Assembly: GCA_049115955.1 (NCBI GenBank)
Contig: JAGDZJ010000004.1
Coordinates: 303,270-367,269 of the forward strand
Source: Salinispirillum sp049115955
Lineage (GTDB): Bacteria; Pseudomonadota; Gammaproteobacteria; Pseudomonadales; Natronospirillaceae
Direction: 5' to 3'
DNA: 64,000 bases
In this document: positions 16,603 through 25,539 of the stretch, piece by piece
How positions within the stretch are numbered: position 1 is the first letter of the stretch
Layout: each line of letters opens with the position of its first letter
Notes under the pieces: generated by a model
Database searches by the model: none
What the model saw: only the letters and a program-made list of their open reading frames with translations
Told to the model about the DNA's origin: nothing
Translations under genes and position numbers: made by a program

Positions 16603-17919
16603 ATGAGCACCAAAAACCCCGGAACGAAGCGCGAGATCTTTGGTTGGGCGATGTACGACGTGGCCAATCAGGCCTACACCACCGTGGTCATCTCCTTTGT
16701 CTATGGTGCCTTCTTTATCGGCTACATCGTGCCAGAGGGCAGTGCTTGGCGAGACTCGTACTGGTCAATTGCCTTAATAGCTTCCATGCTGCTGGCGATG
16801 GTGTTGTCACCCATGGCGGGTCACTTAATCGACCAAGGCAGAAGCAAAAAGCGGTTGTTGGCCATTTCCACCGTCTTCTGTGTCGTATTTACGTCGTTGC
16901 TGTGGTTCATTGAGCCAGGATACGTGTGGTGGGCCATTGCTTTTCTGGTTATCAGTAATACCGCATGGATGCTGGGTGAGGCCATTGTGTCCTCGTTTCT
17001 ACCTGACATTGCCAGCCGTAAGAATATGGGCGTGGTGTCGGGTTTTGGTTGGGGCTTGGGATACATCGGTGGTCTGATCAGCATGGTGTTGGTGACGCTG
17101 CTGATTGTGACGGCGGATCCTGCCGACCAAGTAGCCGCCTACATTCGGCAAAACCAGTGGAGCATGGTGGCGATCTCCATCTACTTCCTGCTGTTTGCTA
17201 TCCCTACCTTCGTGCTGCTGCGTGATCACCGCCACACACCGGATCCGGCGTTGGTACGTAAGCCGTTGAGGGAAAGCTTGAATTTGGTACAAACCTACCG
17301 CGAACAACCTGTTCTGATGCATTTCTTCTTGGCGTTTTTGTTTTACACCGCCGGGGTGCAGACGGTCATCAAGTTCATCGGTATTTATACATCCAGTGAG
17401 CTGGGCATGACTCCGGCCGAGCTGATTCCCATATTTTTAGCCACCCAGATCAGCGCCATGGTTGGGGCCATTTCGTTCGGTTTTGTTGAGCGCCGTATTG
17501 GCGCGCGCGCCACTCTGTATATCACCATCGCGATTTGGCTTGTGGCCATCACGGCCATGCACCAACTGCAAACCATCGCGGCGCTGGTGAATACTGAGGC
17601 GAAGCAGCTATTTGTGTACATTGCGTTGCTGGCGGGTACCGGTATTGGCTCGATACAATCGTCCAGCCGGTCACTGGTGGGTCAGCTTACGCAGACCTCG
17701 CACGCAGGCAGTGCTTTTGGCTTGTGGGGCTTCTTCTTGCGTAGCGCGGCCATTTTGGCCGCCATGTTCGGCGTCGTGGCCGATATTTTCAGCCGTCAGA
17801 ATGCCTTGTTAATGGTCATTGGCTTTTTTATTGTCGGTGCGATTTTGTTGGCGCGTGTTCCGTTGGGCCGGACGATCAAGCAACGTTTAGCCGAAGATGA
17901 AGCGCGTGCAGAAGCATAA
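16603..17919 (+). CDS. UMF1-family MFS transporter (Atg22-like)
   Basis: This 438-residue permease begins with the UMF1/Atg22 signature GWAMYDVANQAYTTVV and has twelve hydrophobic helices, including GWGLGYIGGLISM in the first half and SSSRSLVGQLTQTSHAGSAF in the second. Family members are thought to export amino acids or related metabolites; the bacterial substrate is not known. The ATG at 16603 with GAGGG eight bases upstream is favoured; an in-frame ATG at 16585 would add six residues. Confidence 0.87.
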   Translation: MSTKNPGTKREIFGWAMYDVANQAYTTVVISFVYGAFFIGYIVPEGSAWRDSYWSIALIASMLLAMVLSPMAGHLIDQGRSKKRLLAISTVFCVVFTSLLWFIEPGYVWWAIAFLVISNTAWMLGEAIVSSFLPDIASRKNMGVVSGFGWGLGYIGGLISMVLVTLLIVTADPADQVAAYIRQNQWSMVAISIYFLLFAIPTFVLLRDHRHTPDPALVRKPLRESLNLVQTYREQPVLMHFFLAFLFYTAGVQTVIKFIGIYTSSELGMTPAELIPIFLATQISAMVGAISFGFVERRIGARATLYITIAIWLVAITAMHQLQTIAALVNTEAKQLFVYIALLAGTGIGSIQSSSRSLVGQLTQTSHAGSAFGLWGFFLRSAAILAAMFGVVADIFSRQNALLMVIGFFIVGAILLARVPLGRTIKQRLAEDEARAEA

Positions 17920-18045
17920 AATCTACGAACAAATGAACAATCGGTAATACAGTCTTTGAGTCAATGTGTTAGCCGGATTTAAAAACATTGTCTAAAGTAG
18001 TAGCCAGTGCTTGAGCAAAATCTTCAAGAGGGGGCAGTAGGCACC

Positions 18046-18822
18046 ATGAATTATACGACCGACCCAGACATCATCGCTCGCGTCCCACATGTGGATGTCT
18101 GTGCTTGTCAGAAACCCTTACCTTTTGAATTCACCATGGCGTTTCAGCCCATATGGGACTGGAAGAACAAGCGGGTGTTTGCCTATGAAGCCTTGGTGCG
18201 AGGCAAAGACGGCGCCGGTGCGGGCGCGATCTTAAGCAAGGTTACTGCGGCAAACAAATACGCCTTTGACCAAGCTTGTCGGGTGACCGCTATTCGATTG
18301 GCGTCTGAGCTTAGCATGTCGACCGAAAGCTATTTAAGCATTAACTTTTTGCCCAACGCCATCTACGACCCGGACACCTGCATTCGAGCGACCTTAGAAG
18401 CCGCCTGCGAGTTTAAGTTTCCGCATGAGCAGATCATGTTTGAGATGACCGAGCAAGAAGGTTTGGCGGACAACAGCCATTTGAAGACGATCGTTGAAGC
18501 CTATCAACGGCTTGGATTCATTACTGCTATTGACGATTTCGGTCAGGGCTATTCCGGCTTGCATTTGTTGTCTCAGTTTCAGCCCGATGTACTGAAGATC
18601 GATATGGACTTGGTGCAAGGCATCGCGCACGATCAGGTGAAGCAAGCCATAGTGGAAGGCATTGTGTTGATGACCAAGCGCTTGAACATCAAGGTCATTG
18701 CTGAAGGTATTGAAACCGCCGAGGACATGCACATGCTGATTGAGATGGGCATCCCCTATTTGCAGGGCTATTTGTTGGCTCGCCCAGAAATAGAAGCCTT
18801 GCCAGTGGTACAAATTGATTAG
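18046..18822 (+). CDS. Stand-alone EAL-domain c-di-GMP phosphodiesterase
   Basis: This 258-residue protein consists of one EAL domain with no visible sensor domain. The catalytic set looks complete: EALVR (the EAL motif), the Asn in SINFLPN, FEMTEQE, IDDFGQGYS, LKIDMDL, VIAEGIET and LQGY. It should hydrolyse c-di-GMP to pGpG. A short N-terminal segment has a CACQ motif that could be regulatory. The ATG at 18046, behind GAGGGGG and AGTAGG stretches, is chosen over a TTG at 18007. No partner GGDEF protein is encoded in the window. Confidence 0.9.
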   Translation: MNYTTDPDIIARVPHVDVCACQKPLPFEFTMAFQPIWDWKNKRVFAYEALVRGKDGAGAGAILSKVTAANKYAFDQACRVTAIRLASELSMSTESYLSINFLPNAIYDPDTCIRATLEAACEFKFPHEQIMFEMTEQEGLADNSHLKTIVEAYQRLGFITAIDDFGQGYSGLHLLSQFQPDVLKIDMDLVQGIAHDQVKQAIVEGIVLMTKRLNIKVIAEGIETAEDMHMLIEMGIPYLQGYLLARPEIEALPVVQID

Positions 18823-19003
18823 AGGGCTTTTACTGCCGCAAAGAATTTGCTAACGTTAGACACTATTAAGAACACCGCTGATTTAAGAGCAACTTGCTGG
18901 CGGTATACAAATGTAGCTAAAGCGCACCGCGTGAATGGTCTTCATTCGTTACCACTATTGTTTCTGAATCAGCACGCCTTGCACTTTGAGGAATGCTGAC
19001 ACC

Positions 19004-19333
19004 ATGGAAACCCTGAACCACAGTTATTTTTCTGCTTCCGAGCTCCCGCTAGCCACGGCTTCTTCGTGTCCGGGGTATCGCATTTATTTGCGCGCCCATT
19101 TAAAGCACGGTTATCGCTTGCCGATGGAGCAGCTACGCCAGGACATCACGGCCATCGTTCCTGCTTTGGCTGATCTCAGTTATCAACAACACATTACGCC
19201 ACTGACGCGACGTATGCAGGTGAAGTTAGAGCAAGCGCTGGGTGTGGAGATAAAGACCATCGACGTTGAAGTGCAGTACCTGCCGATGCAAAAAAGTACC
19301 ATAAGCCAAGTACAAAAAAACCACGCTGCCTGA
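19004..19333 (+). CDS. Hypothetical protein, 109 residues
   Basis: I do not recognise this soluble 109-residue protein. It has no signal peptide or membrane helix, and contains LKHGYRLPMEQLRQDI and a C-terminal half rich in charged residues. The ATG at 19004 follows GAGGA at 18988. Its last codons and stop run into the terminator hairpin that serves glpK on the other strand, an unusual tight overlap that could mean the C-terminal tail is unconstrained. It lies alone between the EAL gene and the convergent glpK. Confidence 0.5.
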   Translation: METLNHSYFSASELPLATASSCPGYRIYLRAHLKHGYRLPMEQLRQDITAIVPALADLSYQQHITPLTRRMQVKLEQALGVEIKTIDVEVQYLPMQKSTISQVQKNHAA

Positions 19334-19344
19334 CGGCAGCGTGG
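19314..19344 (-). terminator. Terminator of glpK
   Basis: Read on the minus strand, CCACGCTGCC, GTCA loop and GGCAGCGTGG form a perfect 10-bp stem followed by seven T. It lies 68 bp after the glpK stop codon and overlaps the 3' end of the convergent hypothetical gene. Confidence 0.93.
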
Positions 19345-19411
19345 CAAATATGCGATTGGAGGCATTCCAAATTCGCATCGAGACAGTATACCACGCTCAG
19401 GGGGTGCTGTT

Positions 19412-20893
19412 TTAGTCTTGCTGTACCTTAGCAACCGCCTTGCGCCAGCGCGCATAGTGTTCTTCACGCTCTGCCTTGCGTAATGACGGCGTGTAGTTTT
19501 CTGATACCTTCCAGACTTTGTCCAAGTCGTGCAGGCTGGAGAAGTGGCCAATTTGCAGCGCAGCCAGCATGGCCGCACCGAGGGCAGTGCTTTCTGTGGT
19601 GTGGCTGGTAACGGCAGGCACGCCGGTCAAGTCGGCCAATACTTGCAGGAACCATCGGTTCTTGACCATGCCGCCGTCCACTCGCAGGGCCTTCACGGCG
19701 ATGCCGTCTTGCACCATGGCTTGCAGCAGATCTTCGGTTTGAAAGGCGATGCTGCGAATGGCGGCGGCGACCATTTCCGCCACACCGGTGTCGCGCGTCA
19801 TACCGAAAATGGCCGCACGGGCATCGGGGTCCCAGTACGGAGCGCCCAAGCCGGTGAACGCAGGCACCATGATTTCCGATTGATTGTGGTTGATCGCCTT
19901 GGCGAGGCTTTCGGTATCCGACGCCTTGTTAATGATGCCTAAACCATCGCGCAACCACTGAATGATGGCGCCGGCCATAAAAATACTGCCCTCTAGGGCA
20001 TAGGTTGTTTTGCCGTTGAGGCGATAGCCCACAGTGGTCAGCAATCGGTGTTGGCTGATGATAGCTTGCTCGCCAGTGTTCACCACCGCAAAGCAACCGG
20101 TACCATAGGTGCTTTTCAACATGCCGGGTTCAAAACAGGCTTGGCCTACCAAGGCGCTTTGCTGGTCGCCAATCATAGATCCCACGGGAATGTCGGCGCC
20201 CAGCCATTCAGCGTCACAGGTGCCGAAATCGTCGGCGCTGTCTTTTACCTCCGGCAGCATATTGGCGGGTACGGTTAGGTGCCCCAGCAATTCATCGTCC
20301 CACTCTTGCTTGTGGATATTAAACATTAGGGTGCGTGAGGCATTGGAGGCGTCGGTGGCATGCACCTGACCTTTGGTCAGACGCCACAGCAAATAGGTAT
20401 CCACAGTACCAAACATCAGTTCACCGCGTTCGGCGCGTGCCCGCACACCGTTCACGTTGTTGAGTATCCACTGCACCTTAGTGCCAGAAAAATAAGGGTC
20501 TAACAGCAGTCCGGTTTTCTCCTGAAACACCGGCTCCAAGCCTTGTTCTTTCATGGTATGGCAGGTTTTGGATGAGCGACGGTCTTGCCACACAATGGCG
20601 TTGTACACCGGCTCGCCAGTCTGACGATCCCATACCACCGTCGTCTCGCGCTGGTTCGTAATGCCGATAGCACGGATGTCGGCGGCCGGTACATTCTTCT
20701 GCGCCAATACCGAACGACAAGTACGCAACACGGTCTGCCAGATGTCCTCCGGGTCGTGTTCCACCCAGCCATTCTTGGGGAAATGCTGCTTGAATTCTTC
20801 CTGTGCCGACATCACGACCTGCATGTCCATGCTGTACAAAATGGCGCGGCTGGAAGTGGTGCCTTGGTCGATCGCGAGAATATAGTCTGTCAT
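19412..20893 (-). CDS. glpK: Glycerol kinase
   Basis: GlpK phosphorylates glycerol to sn-glycerol 3-phosphate using ATP, trapping it in the cell. The 493-residue protein starts MTDYILAIDQGTTSSRAI, the FGGY-kinase ATP-binding opening, and includes ITNQRETTVVWD and the late KALRVDGGMVKN with the adenosine-binding region. The ATG at 20893 is preferred to a start 24 codons upstream that lacks homology. It is divergent from the regulator glpR; glpD follows on the other side of glpR. No glpF (glycerol facilitator) gene is present in the window. Confidence 0.96.
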   Translation of the reverse strand: MTDYILAIDQGTTSSRAILYSMDMQVVMSAQEEFKQHFPKNGWVEHDPEDIWQTVLRTCRSVLAQKNVPAADIRAIGITNQRETTVVWDRQTGEPVYNAIVWQDRRSSKTCHTMKEQGLEPVFQEKTGLLLDPYFSGTKVQWILNNVNGVRARAERGELMFGTVDTYLLWRLTKGQVHATDASNASRTLMFNIHKQEWDDELLGHLTVPANMLPEVKDSADDFGTCDAEWLGADIPVGSMIGDQQSALVGQACFEPGMLKSTYGTGCFAVVNTGEQAIISQHRLLTTVGYRLNGKTTYALEGSIFMAGAIIQWLRDGLGIINKASDTESLAKAINHNQSEIMVPAFTGLGAPYWDPDARAAIFGMTRDTGVAEMVAAAIRSIAFQTEDLLQAMVQDGIAVKALRVDGGMVKNRWFLQVLADLTGVPAVTSHTTESTALGAAMLAALQIGHFSSLHDLDKVWKVSENYTPSLRKAEREEHYARWRKAVAKVQQD

Positions 20894-20900
20894 GATGATA

Positions 20901-20925
20901 TGTTCTTTAATATTCGTTTTTGTTC
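20901..20925. promoter_or_regulatory. Possible GlpR half-sites between glpK and glpR
   Basis: Two TGTTC half-sites start 20 bp apart (20901 and 20921) just upstream of the glpK start, in the divergent glpK-glpR gap. GlpR of E. coli binds sites built from TGTTCG and CGAACA halves. The match is partial. Confidence 0.3.
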
Positions 20926-21052
20926 TTCGATGTGCATTTATAACCTCGAAGCCGGATCTTGGCAACCTTAGAGGCGTGGAAAGAGGGTTTCTTTTTGTGT
21001 CAGCGTGCTAAAATCAGCGCAGATGAATGATGAATTAAGCGCTTGAAACCCC

Positions 21053-21811
21053 ATGAATCAGACGTTACGCCAGAATCGCATTTTCGAACTTGTGAAGCAA
21101 AAAGGCTATCTGACCATCGACGAGCTGGTGGAGCATTTTGCCGTTACGCCGCAGACCATTCGGCGCGACTTGAATCAAATGGCAGAGCGCGGTGAAATTG
21201 AGCGGCATCACGGCGGTGCCGGGCAGGCGTCCAGTGTGCAAAACACCGAATACCAAACACGCAAGATTCAGTATCTGGCGGAAAAACAGCGCATTGCTGA
21301 GCAGCTCGCGGCGCACATCCCGGATCATTCTTCTTTGTTCATCAACATCGGCACCACCACCGAAACCATAGCCCAAGCGCTGTTGCAGCGCCAAGGCCTA
21401 AAGATAGTCACCAACAATCTGCACGTGGCGTCCATTCTGAGCGCCAAGCCTGATTTTACGGTCATCATTGCTGGTGGCGAAGTACGCTCGCGTGATGGCG
21501 GCATTGTGGGCGAGGCAACGCGCGACTTCGTGCACCAGTTTAAACTGGACTATGGCATCATCGGCATCAGCGGTATCGATGATGACGGCACGTTGCTGGA
21601 CTTCGACTACCAAGAAGTGCGCATCGCGCAGGCCATCATCGAAAATTCCCGCTACGTCTACCTCGCCGCCGACCACTCTAAGTTTGGCCGTAATGCCATG
21701 GTGCGCTTGGGTAACCTCGCCCAGTGCTCAGCCTTGTTTACCGATCGTTCGCCGAACGATAAGCTCAAGACACTGTTACAACAACAGCAAGTCGACCTGC
21801 ATATCTGCTAG
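21053..21811 (+). CDS. glpR: DeoR-family glycerol-3-phosphate regulon repressor
   Basis: This 252-residue DeoR-type repressor has an N-terminal winged helix-turn-helix (LTIDELVEHFAVTPQTIRRD) and a C-terminal DeoRC sugar-phosphate-binding domain (INIGTTTETIAQAL, ITNN-like TNNLHV, and GISGIDDDGTLLDFD). GlpR represses glycerol catabolism and is released by glycerol 3-phosphate in E. coli. The placement between glpK and glpD, with GlpR-like half-sites in front of both, supports the same role here. Confidence 0.93.
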   Translation: MNQTLRQNRIFELVKQKGYLTIDELVEHFAVTPQTIRRDLNQMAERGEIERHHGGAGQASSVQNTEYQTRKIQYLAEKQRIAEQLAAHIPDHSSLFINIGTTTETIAQALLQRQGLKIVTNNLHVASILSAKPDFTVIIAGGEVRSRDGGIVGEATRDFVHQFKLDYGIIGISGIDDDGTLLDFDYQEVRIAQAIIENSRYVYLAADHSKFGRNAMVRLGNLAQCSALFTDRSPNDKLKTLLQQQQVDLHIC

Positions 21812-21826
21812 CGCGCAGGCCTATTT

Positions 21827-21860
21827 GGCTATAGGGCGGAAAAGCGCAGCGTCATCCGCC
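21827..21860. repeat. Dispersed hairpin repeat, copy A
   Basis: GGCTATAGGGCGGA and a complementary CCGCC arm form a hairpin between glpR and glpD. The reverse complement matches 61313-61347 almost base for base (core GGCGGATGACGCT ... CCGCCCTATA), defining a small dispersed intergenic repeat family. Confidence 0.7.
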
Positions 21861-21967
21861 GCACGAATCCATGCCTTGCGGGTATGCAATCACATGAAAG
21901 CAGCCCGCCCTACCTTAATGTCCCGATTTTCCTGTTTACGAAAAATAACGCAGCTTTTGCTTGTGTG

Positions 21968-22006
21968 TGTGTTCGATATTGTCTATATTTTTGCGATAAC
22001 GAACAT
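21968..22006. promoter_or_regulatory. Candidate GlpR operators upstream of glpD
   Basis: A left half-site TGTGTTCGAT (21968-21977) and a right half-site GATAACGAACAT (21995-22006) match the two halves of the E. coli-type GlpR operator (ATGTTCGAT / AACGAACAT). They lie 47-85 bp upstream of the glpD start. Each is a good half with a poor partner, so two weak operators or one spread site are possible. Confidence 0.5.
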
Positions 22007-22052
22007 TCGCGCACATTCACGCGCACGCATTCCTAGGTGAGGCAGGCACAGC

Positions 22053-23576
22053 ATGAGCAGCAAGATCGTCGACCTATTGGTCATCGGTGGTGGGATAAAC
22101 GGGGTTGGCGTCGCCGCTGACGCCGCAGGTCGTGGGTTGTCGGTAGCGCTTTATGAAGCCGATGATCTCGCCAGTGCCACGTCTTCATGGAGCTCCAAGC
22201 TTATTCATGGCGGCTTGCGTTACCTAGAGCACTACGAATTTCGCTTGGTACGTGAAGCGCTGGGCGAACGCGAAGTGCTGCTCCGCATGGCACCGCATTT
22301 GGTGACACCGCTGCGCGTGCGCATGCCACACCAAGGTGGGTTACGTCCGGCGTGGATGATCCGCATCGGCTTGTTTATGTACGATCACTTGGCTAAGCGC
22401 GTTAGCTTGCCAGGCTCGAAGAGCATCCGTTTCACGCCCGACAGCCCGGTGACCGATGCGTTTAAAAAAGGTTTTGAATACAGTGATTGTAAGGTCGACG
22501 ATGCACGTTTGGTGGTAATGAACGCCAAGCTGGCGCAGCAAAAGGGCGCGCACATTGCTACTCACCATAAAGTCACTGGGGCCAAACGCGTCGGCGACCT
22601 GTGGGATGTCACCATCACTCCTGCTAAAGGTGAGTCTTTTACCGTGCAAGCGCGCGCCATTGTAAATGCGGCGGGCCCATGGGTGCGTAAAGTACTCGAC
22701 GACATGGATGGCGTGACCATCGACAAGACCATTCGCTTGGTGAAAGGCAGCCATATCATCGTGCCGCGTATTCACGACGAAGAGCAGGCTTACATTCTGC
22801 AGAACAAAGACGGCCGCATTGTGTTCGTCATCCCGTTTCACGATAAGTACTCGCTGATTGGCACTACTGATGTGGATTACGACACCGATCCACGTAACCC
22901 GGCGATTGACGACGACGAAATCGATTACTTGTTGAACATCACGCACGACTATTTTAAGTGTGACGTCAGCCGCAAAGACATCGTGTGGACGTATTCTGGC
23001 GTGCGCCCTCTGATGCAGGGCGAGCGTGAAGAGGGCAAAGAAGCCGCTAAGGTCACGCGTGACTACCACTTTGAAGTGGAAGACAAGCAAGGCAAGGCAC
23101 CGTTGTTGTCGATTTTCGGTGGCAAGCTGACCACTTATCGCAAGCTGTCGGAAGCGGCGATTAAGGGTTTAAAACCTTACTTCCCGCAGATGGGCGAGGC
23201 ATGGACGGCCAAGGCAACCCTGCCTGGTGGCGAGCAGGTGACCACGCCGGAAGCGCTGGCGGAAGAATTTCAGCAACGTTACGGCTTTTTGGATCAGCCC
23301 ACCGCGCGTCGTCTGGCGTTCAGTTACGGTCGCTTGGCCGACCTGTGGTTGGCGAATGCCGTCGCTATAGAAGACCTCGGTCAGCGCTTTGGACAATTGT
23401 TTCAAGCCGAAGTGGACTACTTGGTGGCGCACGAATGGGCCACGACCGTTGAGGACGTCATTTGGCGGCGCACGAAAACCGGCATTGCCATGAGTGATGA
23501 TGATAAAACCCGACTGGCGAATTATCTGGCTGCGGGCGGTAACTCGGTAAAAAAGCCTGATCAGGCAGTGGCCTGA
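22053..23576 (+). CDS. glpD: Aerobic glycerol-3-phosphate dehydrogenase
   Basis: GlpD oxidises glycerol 3-phosphate to dihydroxyacetone phosphate and passes electrons to quinone at the inner membrane. The 507-residue protein has the N-terminal FAD-binding Rossmann motif DLLVIGGGINGVGVA, the family signature SSKLIHGGLRYLEHYEF and the later GGKLTTYRKLSE. Length and motifs are standard. It is preceded by GlpR-like half-sites and followed by a terminator, so it forms its own transcript next to glpR. Confidence 0.97.
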   Translation: MSSKIVDLLVIGGGINGVGVAADAAGRGLSVALYEADDLASATSSWSSKLIHGGLRYLEHYEFRLVREALGEREVLLRMAPHLVTPLRVRMPHQGGLRPAWMIRIGLFMYDHLAKRVSLPGSKSIRFTPDSPVTDAFKKGFEYSDCKVDDARLVVMNAKLAQQKGAHIATHHKVTGAKRVGDLWDVTITPAKGESFTVQARAIVNAAGPWVRKVLDDMDGVTIDKTIRLVKGSHIIVPRIHDEEQAYILQNKDGRIVFVIPFHDKYSLIGTTDVDYDTDPRNPAIDDDEIDYLLNITHDYFKCDVSRKDIVWTYSGVRPLMQGEREEGKEAAKVTRDYHFEVEDKQGKAPLLSIFGGKLTTYRKLSEAAIKGLKPYFPQMGEAWTAKATLPGGEQVTTPEALAEEFQQRYGFLDQPTARRLAFSYGRLADLWLANAVAIEDLGQRFGQLFQAEVDYLVAHEWATTVEDVIWRRTKTGIAMSDDDKTRLANYLAAGGNSVKKPDQAVA

Positions 23577-23617
23577 ACAATTTCTCCCTTTTTGCGATCT
23601 CCATCGCGAATCCCGTT

Positions 23618-23653
23618 GCCCAGAGCGCTCGATAGCGTGTCTGGGCTTTTTTT
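23618..23653 (+). terminator. Terminator of glpD
   Basis: GCCCAGA pairs with TCTGGGC around an inner imperfect GCGCT/AGCGT stem and is followed by seven T, 42 bp after the glpD stop. Confidence 0.88.
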
Positions 23654-23732
23654 CTTTTATGCATCCAAAACCCCTACCGGTGTCGTTCTTACGGTGTTGT
23701 AACTTCAATCACTGATTACTGAGGACGATACC

Positions 23733-24158
23733 ATGTTCAACCGAATTCTGATTTTGCTGGTAACAGCACTTTTCCTGTCGGCTTGTGCTTCTAATGGAAA
23801 CAACCCAACCACCTCTCGTACCACATCGGTAGGTAATGTACTGACCGACAAGGCGGGCATGACACTCTACATCTTCACTCGCGATACCGCTGGTGTGTCT
23901 AACTGCGCTGGCAACTGTGCGGTAAATTGGCCGCCGTTTATGGCGGACGATGGCGCTACGGGCAGTGGTAAGTTCAGCGTTATCGCTCGTGCTGATGGTG
24001 GGCGTCAATGGGCGTACGACGGTATGCCACTGTACTACTGGATTGGCGATACGCAACCGGGTGATGTGAACGGTCAAGGCGTAAACGATGTGTGGTTTGT
24101 GGTCGAAGCCAAAGCGACCAAAGAAAGCTCTGCATCAAGTGGCGGCTACGGTTACTGA
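23733..24158 (+). CDS. Lipoprotein with secreted-repeat domain (PF03640 type)
   Basis: This 141-residue protein starts with a hydrophobic signal and the lipobox LSAC (Cys ~19), so it should be a lipoprotein. The mature part has the family's repeat features: LTDKAGMTLYIFTRD, NCAGNCAVNWPPF with paired cysteines, and GRQWAYDGMPLYYW. The function of this family is unknown. Genes of this kind often lie beside ECF sigma/anti-sigma pairs, as here (sigma gene 56 bp downstream). Confidence 0.87.
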   Translation: MFNRILILLVTALFLSACASNGNNPTTSRTTSVGNVLTDKAGMTLYIFTRDTAGVSNCAGNCAVNWPPFMADDGATGSGKFSVIARADGGRQWAYDGMPLYYWIGDTQPGDVNGQGVNDVWFVVEAKATKESSASSGGYGY

Positions 24159-24214
24159 GACGAGAAAATATTGCCTGAATACGGCAATGTCATCTAGTCT
24201 ACAGGGATTCTAAT

Positions 24215-24808
24215 GTGCAGGAAGAAACGGTGGTGAAAAGGATGAAAACCCGAGGTGCCAGCCCGCATCCGAGTGCCCATGCGCCGGACTTGGCGCTGCT
24301 CCTGCATCGGCTGCAACAACGCGATCACGCGGCGTTGCAGCGTCTCTATGAACTGACGAGTGCGCGCTTGATGGCGGTGATCATGCGTATTCTAAACGAC
24401 GAAAGCGACAGTGCGGATGTCTTGCAGGAGCTTTATCTGAAGCTCTGGCAGTGGCCTGATCGATTTGTACCCGGTGGCTCGGCGTGGGGTTGGTTGTGTG
24501 TCGTCGCACGTCATGCGGCGTTGGATCACCTCAAACATCGGCAGCGTCGGCGTGAAGACGCATTGACGGAAGTCGAACACATGGTGCAGGTGCTGGTGAA
24601 TCCTACTGAAGCGTTGTCGCTGTCTGAGGCTGGCGTGGATCGTTGCATGGCCGGGTTGGCGGAGGATCCACGCCGCGCCATCCTTTTGTCTTACCTGCAC
24701 GGCTACAGTCAGCACGAATTAGTGACAGTCATGCAACGGCCGCTCGGTACAATTAAGTCTTGGTTGCGTCGGGGATTACAGGAGCTGAAACAATGTCTGC
24801 AGTCCTGA
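24215..24808 (+). CDS. ECF-type RNA polymerase sigma factor
   Basis: This ~197-residue protein has a sigma-70 region 2 (LYELTSARLMAVIMRIL, then SADVLQELYLKLWQ) and a region 4 helix-turn-helix (LSYLHGYSQHELVTVMQ, PLGTIKSWLRRGL). It belongs to the group paired with RskA-like anti-sigma factors. The start is uncertain: GTG at 24215 or ATG at 24242, which would remove nine residues. The anti-sigma gene overlaps its end by 16 bp. The target genes are not known; the lipoprotein upstream is a candidate. Confidence 0.9.
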   Translation: MQEETVVKRMKTRGASPHPSAHAPDLALLLHRLQQRDHAALQRLYELTSARLMAVIMRILNDESDSADVLQELYLKLWQWPDRFVPGGSAWGWLCVVARHAALDHLKHRQRRREDALTEVEHMVQVLVNPTEALSLSEAGVDRCMAGLAEDPRRAILLSYLHGYSQHELVTVMQRPLGTIKSWLRRGLQELKQCLQS

Positions 24809-25539
24809 GGTATCGTCATCCTGCTGTCTGTCAGCATCTGGCCAGCCAATACGTTGCGGGGCACCTCAGTGTGCGGGTTCGACGTCGCGTCGAAGCATTG
24901 ATGCCACAGCACCCGCCATTGGCAGACGCCGTGGCGCAGTGGTCTGACGAGCTGTGGCACGTGCAGTCGGCTTTGCCAACGCAAGCGCCGCCTCGACATG
25001 TTTGGCGCGCCATTCAACGTCTAACACAACCAGCGTTAAATAAGCCGCGCCGAACGTTGGTGGATTGGTGGAACGATGTAACGGCACTGCGTTGGTTGAG
25101 CGTGGGCAGCTCAGCGGCGGCGCTAGTGCTGGCGTGGGTTTTGGTGTGGCAACCAGCAACATCACCGTCTACCGGTGGGCCGGCGTATATGGCGCCGCTG
25201 AGTCAGGGCGATGCCATTACTTTGGTGGTCTATGGGTATTTGGGCGATGAATCGGGCCCTCCAGCCTTGCGTTTTCAATGGACGCAGACGGATGTTCCGC
25301 GTCCTGAAGGAGCGCTGCATCTGTGGGCGGAATCACAAGACGGCCAAGAGCAAGTGTACTTGGGTGAGTTGGTAGCCGGCCAAGCGTGGCAGGACTTAGA
25401 GCGCGTTCAGTGGCAGGCACTGGCGAGCAGTCGCCGCCTCTTAGTCAGCGCTCAGGCGGACCAGTTGGATCTGGCCAGTGTGTTCATGGAGGGGCCGTGT
25501 GTGCAGCTCAGGGATTATTCAAACGGCCAACCAAGCTGA
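24793..25539 (+). CDS. RskA-like anti-sigma factor
   Basis: This 248-residue protein has an N-terminal cytoplasmic anti-sigma domain (HLASQYVAGHLSVRVRRRVE), one membrane helix (~residues 98-118, around AALVLAWVLVW) and a periplasmic RskA domain. It should sequester the sigma factor encoded just upstream, with which it overlaps by 16 bp and so is translationally coupled. The ATG follows CAGGAG. Its 3' end overlaps by 32 bp, tail to tail, the minus-strand barrel fragment, itself a product of rearrangement. Confidence 0.85.
   Translation: MSAVLRYRHPAVCQHLASQYVAGHLSVRVRRRVEALMPQHPPLADAVAQWSDELWHVQSALPTQAPPRHVWRAIQRLTQPALNKPRRTLVDWWNDVTALRWLSVGSSAAALVLAWVLVWQPATSPSTGGPAYMAPLSQGDAITLVVYGYLGDESGPPALRFQWTQTDVPRPEGALHLWAESQDGQEQVYLGELVAGQAWQDLERVQWQALASSRRLLVSAQADQLDLASVFMEGPCVQLRDYSNGQPS

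Noticed and set aside
22341..23090. 249-residue frame antisense to glpD
   Set aside because: It lies wholly within the conserved glpD gene and has the composition of a shadow frame.
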